DNA from: Mesostigma viride
Taxonomy: Eukaryota > Streptophyta > Mesostigmatophyceae > Mesostigmatales > Mesostigmataceae
NCBI GenBank assembly: GCA_009746045.1
Contig: RPFO01000178.1
Location: forward strand, 622,125 to 686,124
Direction: 5' to 3'
Length of the DNA stretch: 64,000 nucleotides
Every line of letters starts with the position of its first letter. Positions within the stretch are counted from its first letter, which is position 1. Shown one piece after another: positions 1 to 11,731 of the stretch. Under the pieces are notes generated by a model, which was not told where the DNA came from, searched no databases, and worked only from the letters and a program-made list of their open reading frames with translations. The translations under genes and the position numbers were made by a program.

Positions 1-1734
1 ATCTGGAGTACATGCGCCTGGCTCCTGGGCATGGCGTGCAGGAGTCCCGCGGAAATTGAGCAGGGCCGGAGGATGGCCGGGGGTTGCGAGCGAGATGGAT
101 GAGGACGAGCTTTGATAGTACACCATCCGCCCTTGAGCTGATTGCTTGCACAGCATGATGGTTGTATGAATGGGACTGCTTGCACGGGGGTCTGGCATCA
201 TGTTTGCGTGGGTAGGATGTCCTTGTTGGTTGGATGATGGGCGGGATCAACGGAGCTACAACTGTGGGGCAGGATGGAATCTTTGGCATGACAGTGATGA
301 CAATGATGCCCACTCCGTTGACTCTTAATTGAGGAGTTGGACTACTTGGTGCTGGGCGGGGGCTCACATGGGCTTAGAGGTGTGGGTTAGTTGGGGGACC
401 CATTCAGCCCTCTACCACCCTTACAACCTGCCTCATGTGCATCAGTATCCGTGGTACACTGACATTAATACCATTTGGCAGTCTACGTGGTCCACGGACA
501 TGGATACTACTTTCCATGCTTTGACTAGGGGGACATGGTTCAGTCTACTTGCTAGGGCCCTGCCAAGCTGAGGGTGTATCTGTTTGATGACTGATGGCCT
601 CATCCAGCATACCCTTACGCTGCCCTACTTGTGCAACCTTGTCTTGGGCTCCTTCGATCCTAATGCCCACATTACCTTGCATGGTAGTGCCACCTGGATG
701 GATGCGGGGAGTGATTTTTGTTGCTGGGCCCTGCCAAGCTTGGGCACATCAGTTGGCTGATTGGTGATTGCTTTCAGTCTGCTCTCAAGCTGCCTTGTAT
801 GCAACTCTGTCTTGGATGCTGTAGTTCCCACCCCATCTTTAGTCATGAGGTGCATAGGACGTCTTAATAGAGCGACCCTGCAGGCCACCAGTGGTTTAGT
901 GGGCTGAGAGACTTGCCTCCCCCACCCTTCTCTGGTTGGCTGGGCCTCTGTCTTCATGCGTATCCCATGGCGTTTGTTCCTGCTAGGTCATGCTGTCAAT
1001 CTTGGGAAGCTGATACCAGGATTATTACAGCTTATTCTACGCAGAGGGGTGGAATTATTAGGCATGCTGGTAGTCTCCAGTTTACCAGTTATGCTGAGGG
1101 GGATTTGTGTGGGGAGCAGGGCGTGCAGGGGATTGGGCTGCACCTAGCCCTTGCATGGGGTAGCGTGTGCTACGATTTACAAGTTGGGGCATACCGTTCA
1201 TAATGCTGGTGAGGCATTACTGATCTTCTGCTATCCCTCTCAAGGCTGTGGATAGTTTTCCCAGGCATCTTATGGAGAAATAGTGTGCCTTGTGATTATC
1301 ATAGGCCACTGGCTATGGGTTTGAGTGTACTAGCTACTAAGGAGATGTGGCTTTACCTCACTCTCACTCCTTTGGTGCGACTGGAGGGGGGGAATTTTGT
1401 TCTGGTGGGGAGGAGATCTGTGAGGATCATAGCGTGGATTCACCCTGGGATTTCAGTTCATCCTGTCGGGCTCACCTCATAGATCCCTGACTATGTGGTA
1501 TCCTGGTTTCGCTGGCCATCGGTGGGCTATTTTGGCTGTGCTTTGTGGCACCTCCCCAACCTGCTGGCGGGTACCCACTGGTGACAACCCTGTCCACGGC
1601 CTCTCTTCATCATGGGTGTACTTCTGAGATACCCTTGATCTTCCTGAGGCGACCCTGTTGGCGACGTCTTCCTGCTGGATTGCTCCTGCCTCTTGGTGAC
1701 TGCACTTCCACCTGGGGCGCTGTTGACGTTTCCT

Positions 1735-1868
1735 CGTTCCAGTTTGCGTGGACTGACGGGTGTCAGCAGGCCTTGGACTTGCTGCAGCAGAAGCTCACGC
1801 CAGCCCCTGTGTTAGGATTGAGCATTCTTGGAATCCACCCAGCCTGCTATGACCTGTTGGTGATCTGA
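1735..1868 (+). pseudogene. Ty3-like pol fragment next to RNase H
   Basis: The short frame contains F-x-W-T-D-x-C-Q-Q-A-x-D-L-L-Q-Q-K-L followed by A-P-V-L. This resembles the RT connection that leads into RNase H in Ty3/gypsy polyproteins. A stop follows at once and no catalytic Asp is found downstream. The same fragment occurs on the minus strand near 37923-38050 in copy 2, so it belonged to the G2 pol. Assignment rests on this one motif; no intact RT, protease or integrase is visible in either copy. Confidence 0.5.
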
Positions 1869-2595
1869 GGGAGGTCCCCAGTTGGGATGGATTGGGGATT
1901 TATTATGGCTCGGTTACCTGCCACTCTGTTGTGGTGATACAGCATCTGTCCCTGACTACCTCTTCCCTTGAGAAGGGCTGGAATCTTTGGGTGTGCTGTG
2001 GTGACTAGCTTTGATGAGCCTTGGACCCTGGCAGCCCAGTTAGTTTTGTGGGGTTCGCTGTATAGAGGGTTAGCCTTGCTACATGACACTCTGCTTCCTG
2101 CCTGATCAAGCAGTGAGAGTTGTCAGTATTTCGTGGCATGGATCCCTGTGGATGACCCGTTATCCCTGGGAATGTCAGGCTTGTCTTTCACCCGTGGACT
2201 CTAGCTGAGGGAGGGTGGTGTCCCAGAACATGGAGTGGCCTCGCCTTGTTTGGCTTAGGTGCCTTGATCCTGTTTACTCCTTCTTGGATTCATGTGGACT
2301 CATTGAATCCGACGGGGATCTGAGTTGAGTGGGATGGACTCTGGTGGGAGTTTGGTTGGACTAAGCTGAGATGACATCCAGATTTTGGTGACCAGTTTCT
2401 GAGGATGGTTGAGGGGATCTGAGCTTGGATGGCACATGGAGAGTGACTTCTGTGTTGTACCCTCGACATATGGAGTGGTTCACCTAGGGCTTGATTCCTG
2501 GTATGATTAAGACACGTGGGTCATGTTCTGCATGCACGTCTTCGTGTACCAGACCAATAGTATATACCTGGAGGTTTCTACCTTGGTGCTGCTGA

Positions 2596-3409
2596 GTGGC
2601 CTATGTGGATCATAGGAACTGCACGGGCCCCTGTGACCACTATGAGACTTTGGCCAAGGCGTTGGCTGCACTCAACAGAGAGGAGGGGGAGGTGAGCTCT
2701 GAAGGCTATGTGGAGGAGGTCCTATCTCAGCTGCACACAAGCCTGTATGAGAGTGGCTCCCCTTTTTGTGGCTCATCTGCTGCGTAGGATGTATGCATTG
2801 TCACCAGGACCTGAGATTGACATGAGGCCTGCTGAGGGGCCGGTCATGCTGGCAGCCTTACCTGAGGCCTTGAAGGAGGCATTTACTCAGTTGCAGCCAG
2901 TGAGTATGGGAGAGGCTTCCTACATGGAGCTGTTGGAGTTTTCAGTTCAGAAGGGTGCCTTTGATTTGGTTCCTTCTTCCTCCAGCTCTGCCAGAAGGTG
3001 TTTTCCTTTGGAGACTTCTAACCTCTTTGGCCATCCAGGGTTGCCCAAGTACACTGTGGAACTTAAGATCCGTCAGACGCCACTAAGGGTGCTGGTGCCT
3101 CTGATAGGTGCTAAGTGGTCGGTGGTCAAGACCTTTCTGCAGTTCTGGTGGGCGTACAGATCATGGGTGAGCAGGCACAAGACGTCCTCTACTTGGGTGA
3201 TGGACCCTGAGAGTCAGTCTGTGGTGCTCTTCTCCTATCCAGGGGCATGCCTTCGCTATGCTGCCCAGATGGTGGCAGGAGCTGCTGAGACTTGCGTGGT
3301 GTTGCAGGTCAGCAGGGACTGGCCAGAGTTGGCCCACATGGTGGAGCAGTTTCCCATGGGTGGACTCAAGGGCAAGGATGGCCTGAATGGGGATTGGTAT
3401 AGCCTGTGA
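2596..3409 (+). pseudogene. Conserved ORF of G2 element before the 3' LTR (one frameshift)
   Basis: About 271 codons lie between the dead pol region and the polypurine tract. The frame begins at a GTG directly after an in-frame TGA, and the first ATG comes much later, so the true start is uncertain. In this copy an extra T in the T run near 2765-2772 shifts the frame. Copy 2 (36381-37192, minus) is intact there but has a different single-base deletion. The product has a Cys-containing N-terminus, an acidic helical segment, a Ser run followed by Ala-Arg-Arg-Cys, and a C-terminus of about 130 residues rich in Val, Trp and Ala. I recognise no family. The position resembles additional ORFs or env genes of LTR elements, but no signal peptide or clear membrane span is seen. 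Confidence 0.6.
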
Positions 3410-3768
3410 GGAACAGGGCTGAGAAGGAAAGGGGGCTTTGGATTGTGGTGTGAGGGGGGGATTCCAGGATGGATGATGGGGGGGCTCCAGTCCAGTTCTG
3501 ATGTTCCAGTCCAGAGTTCCAGGTTCCAGGATGCTGAATGGAAGACCTTGTATTATGAGATGTGTTTATCTGGATTTATAGTAGATAAGGTAGTGACTTG
3601 TCTGCTGTAGAAACCTGTGACTAGATGTTTATGAGATAGGAGGCCCTGTTTCCAGGGATGTAAAAACCCATCTGCTTTTCCCAAGAGATGGTGGATTTCT
3701 GTTCAATGTTCCTCTGCCTTCAAGAGTTGGCTATTGGACCTGGGAGGTCCAGTTTTGAGGGGGAGATA
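3410..3768 (+). other. Non-coding 3' region with polypurine tract
   Basis: No ORF. The segment ends with a G/A-rich tract (GAGGGGGAGATA, about 3757-3768) directly against the LTR start. This is the expected plus-strand priming site. The same tract lies next to the minus-strand LTR at 30520-30532. Confidence 0.7.
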
Positions 3769-4548
3769 TGTAACAAGCAAAAATGACTTTGTTGTTACAT
3801 CCTTTGTTTTGTGAATGTTTGGCTTTTATTTGAGGACTTTTGGATCAGTATTGAGAAAGTTATGAGGTTTCTAAGACGACGGTACTTGGAGCTGATACTT
3901 TGTCAACCAACTGATAGGAACCCTCATTGGTCGTGGCCTGATCCACGTAGGGTTGTAGTTTGTTGGCTGATACTACTGATAGGAGCCCTCATTGGTCGTG
4001 GCCTGATCCACGTGGGGTTGTAGTTTGTTAGTTGGTACTGTTGAGTCTTAAATGCTCCTTTGGGACTTCAGTGCTTACGACAGATTTAGGATCTCATGGA
4101 AAGATTCTGCCAGGCTGTGTGTGGTGTTGTTCTGTTCTGTGTGACTAGGATGGATACGAAGATCTTGTATAGAATCCCATGGTTCTGATTGGTTCTCTTC
4201 AGGCTAAGGTTGGAGCAAGTTCGACAAGCACGTCGATATCAAGGACGTGGGGTCGCCATTGTTGCTACGTTGGTTTTGATTCACCATGGTATAATAAAGC
4301 TTGGCTTTGTTGTCCAATCCATAAGAGCCCCTTGGCTATAGACGTCCTTCAGTTCCACAGAGGTCGTCTACACACGAGCTTGTCTTTGTGTCTACAAGGG
4401 GTTGTGATTCCCTAAATCACGTGCTGTGGAATCTCCATCTCAACGTTGCTCGGATACTTGAAGTTCTGCGACTCAGGAAAGCAACCCAGGTAAAAGATCT
4501 TTCATATTGGACTGTGGATGATGTTGATGATCATTTTTAGTCGTTACA
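3769..4548 (+). repeat. 3' LTR of G2 copy 1
   Basis: 780 bp beginning TGTAACAA and ending TCGTTACA, so it has TG...CA ends within a short inverted repeat (TGTAAC/GTTACA). It is homologous along its length to the minus-strand LTR at 29805-30519 (715 bp). The 65-bp length difference is explained by an internal tandem duplication (3911-4040). An AATAAA lies near 4290. The sequence after it (4549 on) is chromovirus gag rather than a primer-binding site, so this is the 3' LTR. Confidence 0.9.
3911..4040 (+). repeat. 65-bp tandem duplication inside the LTR
   Basis: Two units (3911-3975, 3976-4040) start CTGATAGGA and contain TCATTGGTCGTGGCCTGATC; they differ at a few bases. The 715-bp LTRs of copy 2 carry one unit, so the duplication is specific to this copy or its sublineage. 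Confidence 0.85.
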
Positions 4549-5848
4549 CCTGGTCCTACCCTGAGACGGCCTATGAGGCTGCCCAGGTCCCTACCCGTGT
4601 GGCTGATTTAGAAGTTAACAATGATTTTAGTACCATGCCCCTAGATGATAGGAACTATGATCATTTTGCCTACTCCTCTCTTCGTGAGCAATATACTGTT
4701 CCCTTCTCCTATGGTCACCATCCTGAAACGGTGGCTCCCTCTAGACCCCTACCCAAGACTTTTCCTATCCCCTCCTTCTATCCCGCTTATGTAGCAGTGG
4801 AAGATAGTGGCCCTATGGGAAAAACTGATTCTTCTAATCCCCCTAAGCCTCCTGCTCTTCCCCTCTTTGCTAACCTTCCTAAGCTGGATGTCAAGTCTAC
4901 CCCTCAACAGTTTTTCACCTTCATTATGTTGCTCACCCAGAACACAGAGTCCTGGCAGAACCACAATAGGTGGCGCCTCTCTGACGCTGTACTAGTTCCT
5001 CATTATCTTACTACCTGTATTACTCCTGAGCTTGCTAACCTCATCCAGTGTGAGTCTCTTGCCTCTCATGCCTACCCAAACTCTGTAGCAGAATTGTTCA
5101 AGCGTTTAGAGAACCATTTAGTCCCTCCCGATGCAGATTGGCAGGATAGATTATCATTTGGTACCTTGCAGCAGGGTACCAAGTCCTTCAAAGAATATAT
5201 GAAAGAGTTTGATGCTCAGATGGTACGAATTAGGGATCTGTCGGGTGCAGAAGTGCGTGCCCGCTTCCTTCAGGGCCTCAGTAGACCCTTATTGCGTGAA
5301 GTCAAGCGTCAGTTCTCTGCCTACCGTTTTACTGACCTGCCCCTCAAGCATGTGCGCCAGCATCTTTTACGAGTAGCAGATTTCTTCTCCACGCCTTCTC
5401 TTCCTACCCGTTCCCGTATTAATAATATTAGCCTTACCCCTGAGGAGGAGAACTCCTATGTAGAAGAACTAGATATTTGTGTGACTGACCTTTCAGCTTT
5501 GGATGTCTCTCATATCACCTGTTATCATTGTAAAGAAGTAGGTCATCTTAAACGCGAGTGCCCCAAGTTTCTTTCGGGTGCTCCCCTCATCCCGACGCCC
5601 GCCCTCCTCGTACCCCTCAGCGTGCTCCTATTCGTCCCATTTCAGGACGCATTCCTTCACCTACCCCTAGTAGGCTGAATGCTTTGCAGACAGGATCCCC
5701 AGGGTTCCCCTATGATAATCAGGCTCCCGCACCCTCTTCACTCCCTCGTGACCCTCCAGCAGTGGCTTTTCCGCCAGGGTCTTCTTCGGGGTTAGTTCCT
5801 ATGGATTTGGGGGGGAGGGGGAACAGTAGGCCTGTCAGCCGGGGGTAA
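4549..5848 (+). pseudogene. Chromovirus Gag (5' truncated, frameshifted)
   Basis: The frame is open from the LTR boundary to 5678. The central part resembles the capsid-type retrotransposon Gag core, with aromatic residues and the motif F-K-E-Y-M-K-E-F-D-A-Q-M at about 5190-5222. A CCHC zinc knuckle (C-x2-C-x4-H-x4-C) lies at 5520-5561 and would bind the RNA genome. Just after it the coding sense moves to another frame (to 5848), which gives a Pro/Arg-rich tail. A further shift near 5843 leads towards protease. The ATG at 4518 lies in the G2 LTR and is chance read-through, so the authentic N-terminus is lost. Confidence 0.8.
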
Positions 5849-5972
5849 CCTGGACAGGTCCTTAGATAGTACCCCAAATAATCATTTTTGCTTGCCTGTT
5901 TTTATAACCTCTGTAGGAGCAGAATCATCCCTACCACTACGTGTGCGTCCTCTGATGTTCTTGAATGGTGGC

Positions 5973-7679
5973 TTAACCCCTAAATGGGCAGAAATACTGC
6001 CGATGCATCGGCTGTAACTTCACAATTTTGCAAACCAGATGCCATCCAACCCACCCATATCCAATGGCTGTCCTTGGGGGCCAAGCATGTCCATGAGTTG
6101 CCCTTCGGGTTGGTATATCACAACCTTACATATATGCAGGGTAGGCCATGTATAACTGCCGTCAAAGTCAGGGGGGTCAAGACGAGCGTTTTCATTTTTG
6201 GTAGAATGTGCATTTTGAATTATGTTGTAAGAGCTAGGCACCTACCACTTCAGGGATGATAAACAATTAGTTGCTGAACAGTTTGAGCCATTGGGGTCAT
6301 CATTTGGGTGGGTATGCCAGCAGTTACACCCAGTACAGCCCATAGGGGTACCGTTGGTAAAAAGCAACCAAGGGGGTAGGAGTGGGCATACTACCTACTA
6401 ATACCTACTAATATGGCCCCCAACCATGCCACACAATACATTTCCCTTCCACAATGATGGGGAAACATAACTGCATCATCACACTGCCCTTACATGGCAC
6501 CTATGTGCAGGTGCCACCTTGTCCATGCACGTAGGTAACGTGGTACGGATACCCTACGTAAGGCATGCATTCTAGGAGGCAGCCACCAACAAACTAGTGA
6601 TTTTAAGCCTATTTCAGCTTGCCCTAGCAAGGATAAACTAGGCCTAAGCTGCTATAGCTTGCCAGGTGATGGCCAGCACACCTGGTGGCACATGCTGACA
6701 ATGGGAAGCTTCTACTCACCGGTTACATGCTTGATGATGCCACAGAGACCAGCCAACTGCCTCACACTCATGCAATATGTGTGTGGGAAATGTATAACAA
6801 ACATATATGGAGGTATTCAAACCCATACAGCATCTAAAACTTATCACCATCACACTGTGGCAGGTCAACTGACTGAGGGAAGCATCTAAGAAGGGTGTTT
6901 TAGAAAGGGGCCAGGCCAGGGTCAAGAAAGAGCATGAATAATGCAAAAAGAATGTGCTACACAAGCTAGAACGTATATATAAACGTCAAACATCGATAGG
7001 AAAACGATGCTGAAGCTTTACCAGGCATGGATGGCGTTACCTTGGCCCAGGCGGTGGCCGCAAAATGGCGCATTTCGGCACACCAAAGTTGTGCAGCATG
7101 GTCGCTGGATTCGGCGATTTCTGGCCACCCTTGCACGTTTACGACTACTATGTATCATAAAAATTACAAAGAAACCAATATATCCTTTAAAATACGCCGG
7201 AAAGGTATTGCTGTCAACGTTTCTATCGTCCGGCCTGATCGCAGTTTTTTCCAGCAAGAACGCTGCCGACACCTATCAAATGGCATTCCCGCGGTCCAAA
7301 AATTGGCCTGTGTGATCTTTAGGACGTATAAAATCAATTTCCTAAGTTTGGTCAGAAAATTCGAACGAAAACGTAAATGCCATGCGTGGGCGCAAGCCGC
7401 CATGGCCAGGTCGTCGTTTTCCGGAATGCACGTTGTACGTGAAAAAGTACCCTGACCCCTTGTACTTTGACCGGCCAGAACACCTCTATAACTTTGTCAG
7501 AAGTATGCAAACCCTAGTACCATGCTGTGAGGAAAATTATAAACTTTCGATCTTCTCAGCTAAACTTTTCCTAATTCTCAATAGTTTTCGCGGCATTTGG
7601 TCCCCCGAGAAGGGGCCGACGTGTCGGCTGTAACTCAGTTTTAGGCGGAAAATCGGCAGCCAGACCATTTAGGGGTTAA
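5973..7679. mobile_element. piggyBac-like non-autonomous DNA transposon (1699 bp) with TTAA TSD
   Basis: The insertion is bounded by TTAA at 5973-5976 and 7676-7679. Its terminal inverted repeats are CCCCTAAATGG and CCATTTAGGGG (5977-5987, 7665-7675), with a subterminal GGCTGTAACT also inverted at both ends. TTAA duplications with CCC-starting termini are typical of the piggyBac superfamily; Kolobok and Sola3 also use TTAA. No transposase is seen, and the short frames inside look random. Removing it rejoins the chromovirus frame upstream of protease, so it landed within pol. Confidence 0.8.
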
Positions 7680-9265
7680 CCGTCCCTCATACTGTTGTAG
7701 ACCCCTTCCTGCATGCTGATGAACTCTTGAATGTCTCTGTGTTAGTGGATAGCGGTGCGGCTAGCTCCTTTGTGAGCGAGGCCCTAGTTAGGCGTTTAGG
7801 ACTAGTCCCTACCCCTCACACAAAAACTGTCACTGTCCATTATGCTGACGGTCGCACCAGTCATTCCCCGGGTACGGTGTCCCTTCCCCTGGTCATACAA
7901 GGACGTACGGTCAACCTGACGGCCACTATAGGCCCTATCACTACAGCTGATGTATTACTAGGATTAGACTGGCACCAGGATAATAAAATCACTATTAATT
8001 ATGATACTATGGTCATTTGGTTTCCAGATAGCTCTTACTGGGTACCAGAACGACATTATAGGTTAGAAAATTTATCCTTGGTAGATATTACTCCTCCTAC
8101 ACCTGTTGATCCTCCTGTTAGACCTATACCTGAAGTATTAATGTCAAATGACGAATTACGTTCTGAATTAAAGCAATATGGATACCTATTATGTATGTTC
8201 CTTCAGTTAGAAGTACAAGAGATACCTATCACTAATAATAGTGTGGATATAGATGTAAATACAGTGGATACAATAGGAGTAGGATTTACTGAAAATGAAA
8301 TAGTAAGATACATGGCTGTGATAGATTCCTCAAAAGTATTTGAAGAAAAGACTCCTTCTTATCCTCCTCCTCGTTCTGTTTTACACCGTGTAGTTATCAA
8401 GGACGGTGCAGTTCCTACGCACTCTCCGATGTATAGAATGGGCCCTACAGAATTAAAGGAACTAAAACAGATTTTAGTATCACTATTAGAAGCAGGATTG
8501 ATAGAGCCTAGTAACTCCCCCTACTCCGCTGGTGTCCTGTTAGTTCCTAAACCAAATGGCAAGTTTCGCCTAGTTACTGATTATAGGAAGTTAAACGATA
8601 TTACTGTGAAGTCTAAATACCCTCTACCTCGTATTGATGATATATTTAATAAGGTTAAAGGTTCTACCTGTTTCACAGTACTAGATTGTGCGGATGGTTT
8701 TTGGCAACTACGTATAGCTCCTGAGGATTGCCACAAAACCGCCTTTGCTACCCCTTTTGGGCATTACCAGTTTAGAGTAGCGGCTATGGGACTCTGTAAC
8801 TCTCCTGCCTCTTTCCAAATGTTAATGAATGAAGTGCTTAGACCTGTTATGGGAAATTCCCACCTTCCTCAAGTGTCCTCTGATTTAAAGGATCCTTCCT
8901 TCTCCTCTGTTTCTTTATCTGAGCATGACCGTTCTTGTGCTCAAGCTTACTTAGATGATATCCTTATTTATTCTCCTGATTTTGAAACGCACCTACGTGA
9001 TTTAAAGAAAGTATTAGAAATCATGGCTGAAAATTCTTTATGGGCGCGCCGTGCTAAAGTTCGCTCTGGTAGAAGTGTCCCATTCTTAGGGCACGTTCTG
9101 TCAGATGCCGGGGTTGCTACCGACCCGGATAAGACTAAGTCAATTCAGGAATGGCCTACCCCTACCGACGTTAAAGGTGTACGTAGTTTTCTAGGAATTG
9201 CTTCTTACTATAGGCGTTTTATCCCGCGTTTCGCAACTATAGCAGCCCTATTAATCATCTATTAA
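7680..9265 (+). pseudogene. Chromovirus protease and reverse transcriptase
   Basis: The frame is open from the TTAA site. The retropepsin-like protease has its active site as V-D-S-G-A at about 7745-7759. The RT domain follows from about 8340, with F-R-L-V-T-D-Y-R-K-L-N (about 8565-8597), motif A near L-D-C-A-D-G-F-W-Q-L (about 8683), and catalytic Y-L-D-D-I-L-I-Y-S (about 8947-8973). F-L-G-H and the S-Y-Y-R-R-F-I thumb/connection signature are present. About 29 extra residues sit between the helix after motif B and the YLDD box, longer than usual. The frame closes at 9265 through a small indel, and RNase H continues in another frame. Confidence 0.9.
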
Positions 9266-9750
9266 AGAAGGATATCCCCTTTGTTTGGAGTAGTGAATGT
9301 CAGTCGGCTTTTCAGTGTCTAAAATCCCTACTCCTCTCCCCTCCTGTACTCATCCTACCGGATACTACTAAACCCTTTGTTGTAGCTACAGATGCTAGCA
9401 AGGTAGCTATAGGGGGCGTCCTTCTCCAGGATCAGGGTCAGGGCTTACAGCCAATCGAGTATATCTCTAGGACAATGCTTCCTGCGGAGCGTAACTATCC
9501 CGTACACCAGCAAGAACTATTAGCTGTGGTGTATTGTTGCCACGCGTGGCAGCACTTTCTTAAAGGTGCTCAATTTGATGTTTGTCTGAATGAACCCTGT
9601 GAGATTGATCCTTATAGATTAGTTATCCAGACAGATCACCGCCCTCTTACCCATCTTCTCTCACAACCCAACCTTACCCCTCGTCAAGCGCGCTGGATGG
9701 AGTTTTTAGCACAGTTTCCCCTTTTAAACTTCAGTATGTTAAGGGTGTAG
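9250..9750 (+). pseudogene. Chromovirus RNase H
   Basis: After the break near 9250, a frame continues with F-V-W-S-S-E-C-Q-S-A-F, then A-T-D-A-S-K-V-A-I-G-G-V-L (about 9387-9425), the H-Q-Q-E-L-L-A-V-V segment (about 9508) and I-Q-T-D-H-R-P-L-T-H (about 9628). These are the standard Ty3 RNase H blocks with the acidic catalytic residues. Another slip in the CCCCTTTT run near 9718-9725 ends the frame at 9750, and coding sense continues in a different frame (V-D-N-I-V-P-D-A-L-S, near 9750). Confidence 0.88.
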
Positions 9751-10264
9751 ATAACATAGTACCAGATGCACTCTCCGTCGTGCAGATTACTCCTTTTTCG
9801 AGGACCTTGATGTTCTCAATACTACTCTAGTTCCTACTACTATGGGTGTAACCCCGTATGGTGAACTACCTGATGATGAATCCTATGCCTACCTCTTTCA
9901 TACAGCTGTTCGCATGCCTGATCTCCTTTCTCACGTAGGACTCTCTCTCCTTGTGAGGCCCTCCTGTGGCCTCGGTGGGGGGGGAGGGGAAAAATAAAAT
10001 TTCTATACCGCTTAGCCATATAGCGACTAGGTCAGGAAAGTCTTATGAAAACATAGTCCCTCTAGGACCTCCCCTTCTCTTTGGCAAGGCGGTAGGAGAC
10101 CTCTTTAAACCTGTTCTGGATACCTCTGTTGCGATGCCGACATCTGATCTTGAACGCCTTATTAGTAGATTTACGGCCACTGAGCCGGAAGCATTAGCTG
10201 CCATTTCTGCCCATCCCCACAATTAGGCAAGCACCCTTGTAAATTTGTAGGTGGATTTTTATAT
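9751..10264 (+). pseudogene. RNase H-integrase linker, multiple frameshifts
   Basis: Coding sense can be followed only in short pieces. One runs from the P-D-A-L-S-R-R-A-D end of RNase H (near 9770) to about 9990. Another lies at 9966-10226. Shifts coincide with a G run (9975-9985) and an A run (9990-9995). No catalytic motif is expected or seen here. Confidence 0.55.
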
Positions 10265-11271
10265 GTGCAGATAGCAGATTCTCCCCCTCAATGGCGCCTG
10301 TATGTCCCTCCTATCTGTCGCTCCTCCTTGCTCTTTGAGTTGCATGACTTAGCTGCTCATCAGGGTGGTAAACGGGTACGGGACCTAGTAGCCCGCTCTT
10401 ACTACTGGCCTTCCCTTCTAAAGGATGTAGATGAGTATGTTAGAACCTGTCAATCTTGCCAGGAGATGAAACCAACAATGTAGGACAGATAGCAGAGCCT
10501 AGGACCTTACCTGATCCCATCATGCCGTGGGACTCCATTATGATGGATTTTGTAGGACCTTTTAGGAAGAATGATAGAGGTAACGCCCAGATCCTTGTTT
10601 TTGTAGATCGTTTTACTCGTATGTGTCATCTCGTGCCGTGTCCCTTAGAACTCACCGCACGCGATTGCGCACGCCTATACCTTAATAACGTATATAGATA
10701 TCATGGTTTGAGTAGGCAGTTTATTAGTGATAAGGATAAGTTATTTACTTCTGATTTTTGGCAGCAGTTCTTTGCTGCTATCGGTACCAAGGTCACCTTC
10801 GGTACTGCCTACCACTCCTCCTCGTCTCATTTAGTAGAACGTTTGAATAGGGTAGTGGAAGAAGCTCTGCGTCACTATGTGAATGGCTCTGGGAGTGATT
10901 GGGAGGATTACCTATGTTTGGTAGAGTTTTCCCTTAACAACTGCCCTCAGGCTGCGCATGGTTATACGCCCTTCTTCCTAGATACTGGTAGACAACCTCT
11001 TACCCCTACCTCTCTCTTAGCTAGTCCTTTAAGGGACAAGGATGATGTGTCCCGGGATACTGTAGAAGGTGTGCAGGCGTTATTAGATAAGATGAAGCAT
11101 GCACACGACAACGCTATTGCAGGGTACCATAGGGCGCAGGCCAAATACCTTGCTAGGTTGCGTGCCTCATTAGATAGAAGAGCACCTGAGATAGAAATAG
11201 GAGATTTAGTCTTAGTAGAAGGCCCCCGTGTTGGCCGCTTCGCTCATAAGTTCGAAGCTGAACTGAAGTGA
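10265..11271 (+). pseudogene. Chromovirus integrase
   Basis: The zinc-binding domain is seen as H-D-L-A-A-H-Q-G-G-K-R-V and C-Q-S-C-Q (HHCC type, 10340-10465). After a shift in the overlap at 10456-10483, the catalytic core follows with M-D-F-V-G-P-F (about 10543), the I-S-D-K-D block (about 10724) and the S-S-S-H-L-V-E-R-L-N-R block (about 10820-10855) that carries the last acidic residue. The D,D-35-E residues can be placed, with D-K-D replacing the usual D-R-G/D. The core frame closes at 11271 and coding sense resumes in another frame. Confidence 0.88.
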
Positions 11272-11279
11272 AACTTAGG

Positions 11280-11655
11280 CCCGCCTTCTTAGGACCTTCC
11301 GTGTGTTGTCTAGAGTAGGTAATTTTCTGTATGAGATAGATATTCCTACCTCTTGGCAGACCCACTCTCGCACCTTTCATAGAAGCCAGCTGAAGCTCTA
11401 TCATCAGAGCACGTTCGCTGGTAGAGAATTAGCCCCTGCCCCTTTAGAGCATAACCCGGATACTGGTGAGGTAGAGGATGAGGTAGAGGGTATCGTGGCC
11501 CATAGAGATATCAAAAAGGCCGCGGTACCCAGCGCCAGTATAAGGTGAAGTGGATGTATGCTCGTAGTGAAGTAGATAAGGTCTGGTATACTGAGAGTGA
11601 GCTAGATGGGTGTAGTCGCCTGCTGCAGGAGTATAAAACCCTGCATAAGCTCTAG
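11280..11655 (+). pseudogene. Integrase C-terminus with chromodomain
   Basis: The frame reads Y-E-I-D-I-P-x-S-W-Q-x-H-x-R-T-F-H-R-S-Q-L-K (about 11330-11395), the chromoviral linker before the chromodomain. After an acidic stretch the chromodomain starts V-E-G-I-V-A-H-R-D-I (about 11485-11515). A one-base slip near 11515-11525 is needed to continue with Q-Y-K-V-K-W and the closing E-L...L-L-Q-E-Y helix (to the TAG at 11653-11655). In chromoviruses this module binds modified histones and steers integration into heterochromatin. Confidence 0.75.
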
Positions 11656-11731
11656 TTGTAGACCTTCTCCTCTCTTATGTTATGTCTGCTGTCGACGGAT
11701 GGTTGGTTGTCCCCTCCCCTCCGCAGCCGTC

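Larger units (their letters stand above)
1..3768 (+). mobile_element. G2 LTR retrotransposon copy 1, internal 3' part (decayed)
   Basis: From about position 110 this stretch is homologous, in inverted orientation, to the internal region of the second G2 copy (about 36189-39750). It ends in a purine tract and a full LTR, so it is the 3' part of a plus-strand LTR retrotransposon whose 5' end lies outside the window. Reading frames are broken almost everywhere. Two pieces stay recognisable: an RNase H-like fragment (about 1735-1868) and a conserved ORF just before the LTR (2596-3409). I see nothing else codable in 1-1734 or 1869-2595. Confidence 0.8.

Noticed and set aside
4518-4548. ATG inside the G2 LTR as the start of Gag
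   Set aside because: The LTR/chromovirus boundary lies at 4548/4549; the extra residues come from an unrelated element.
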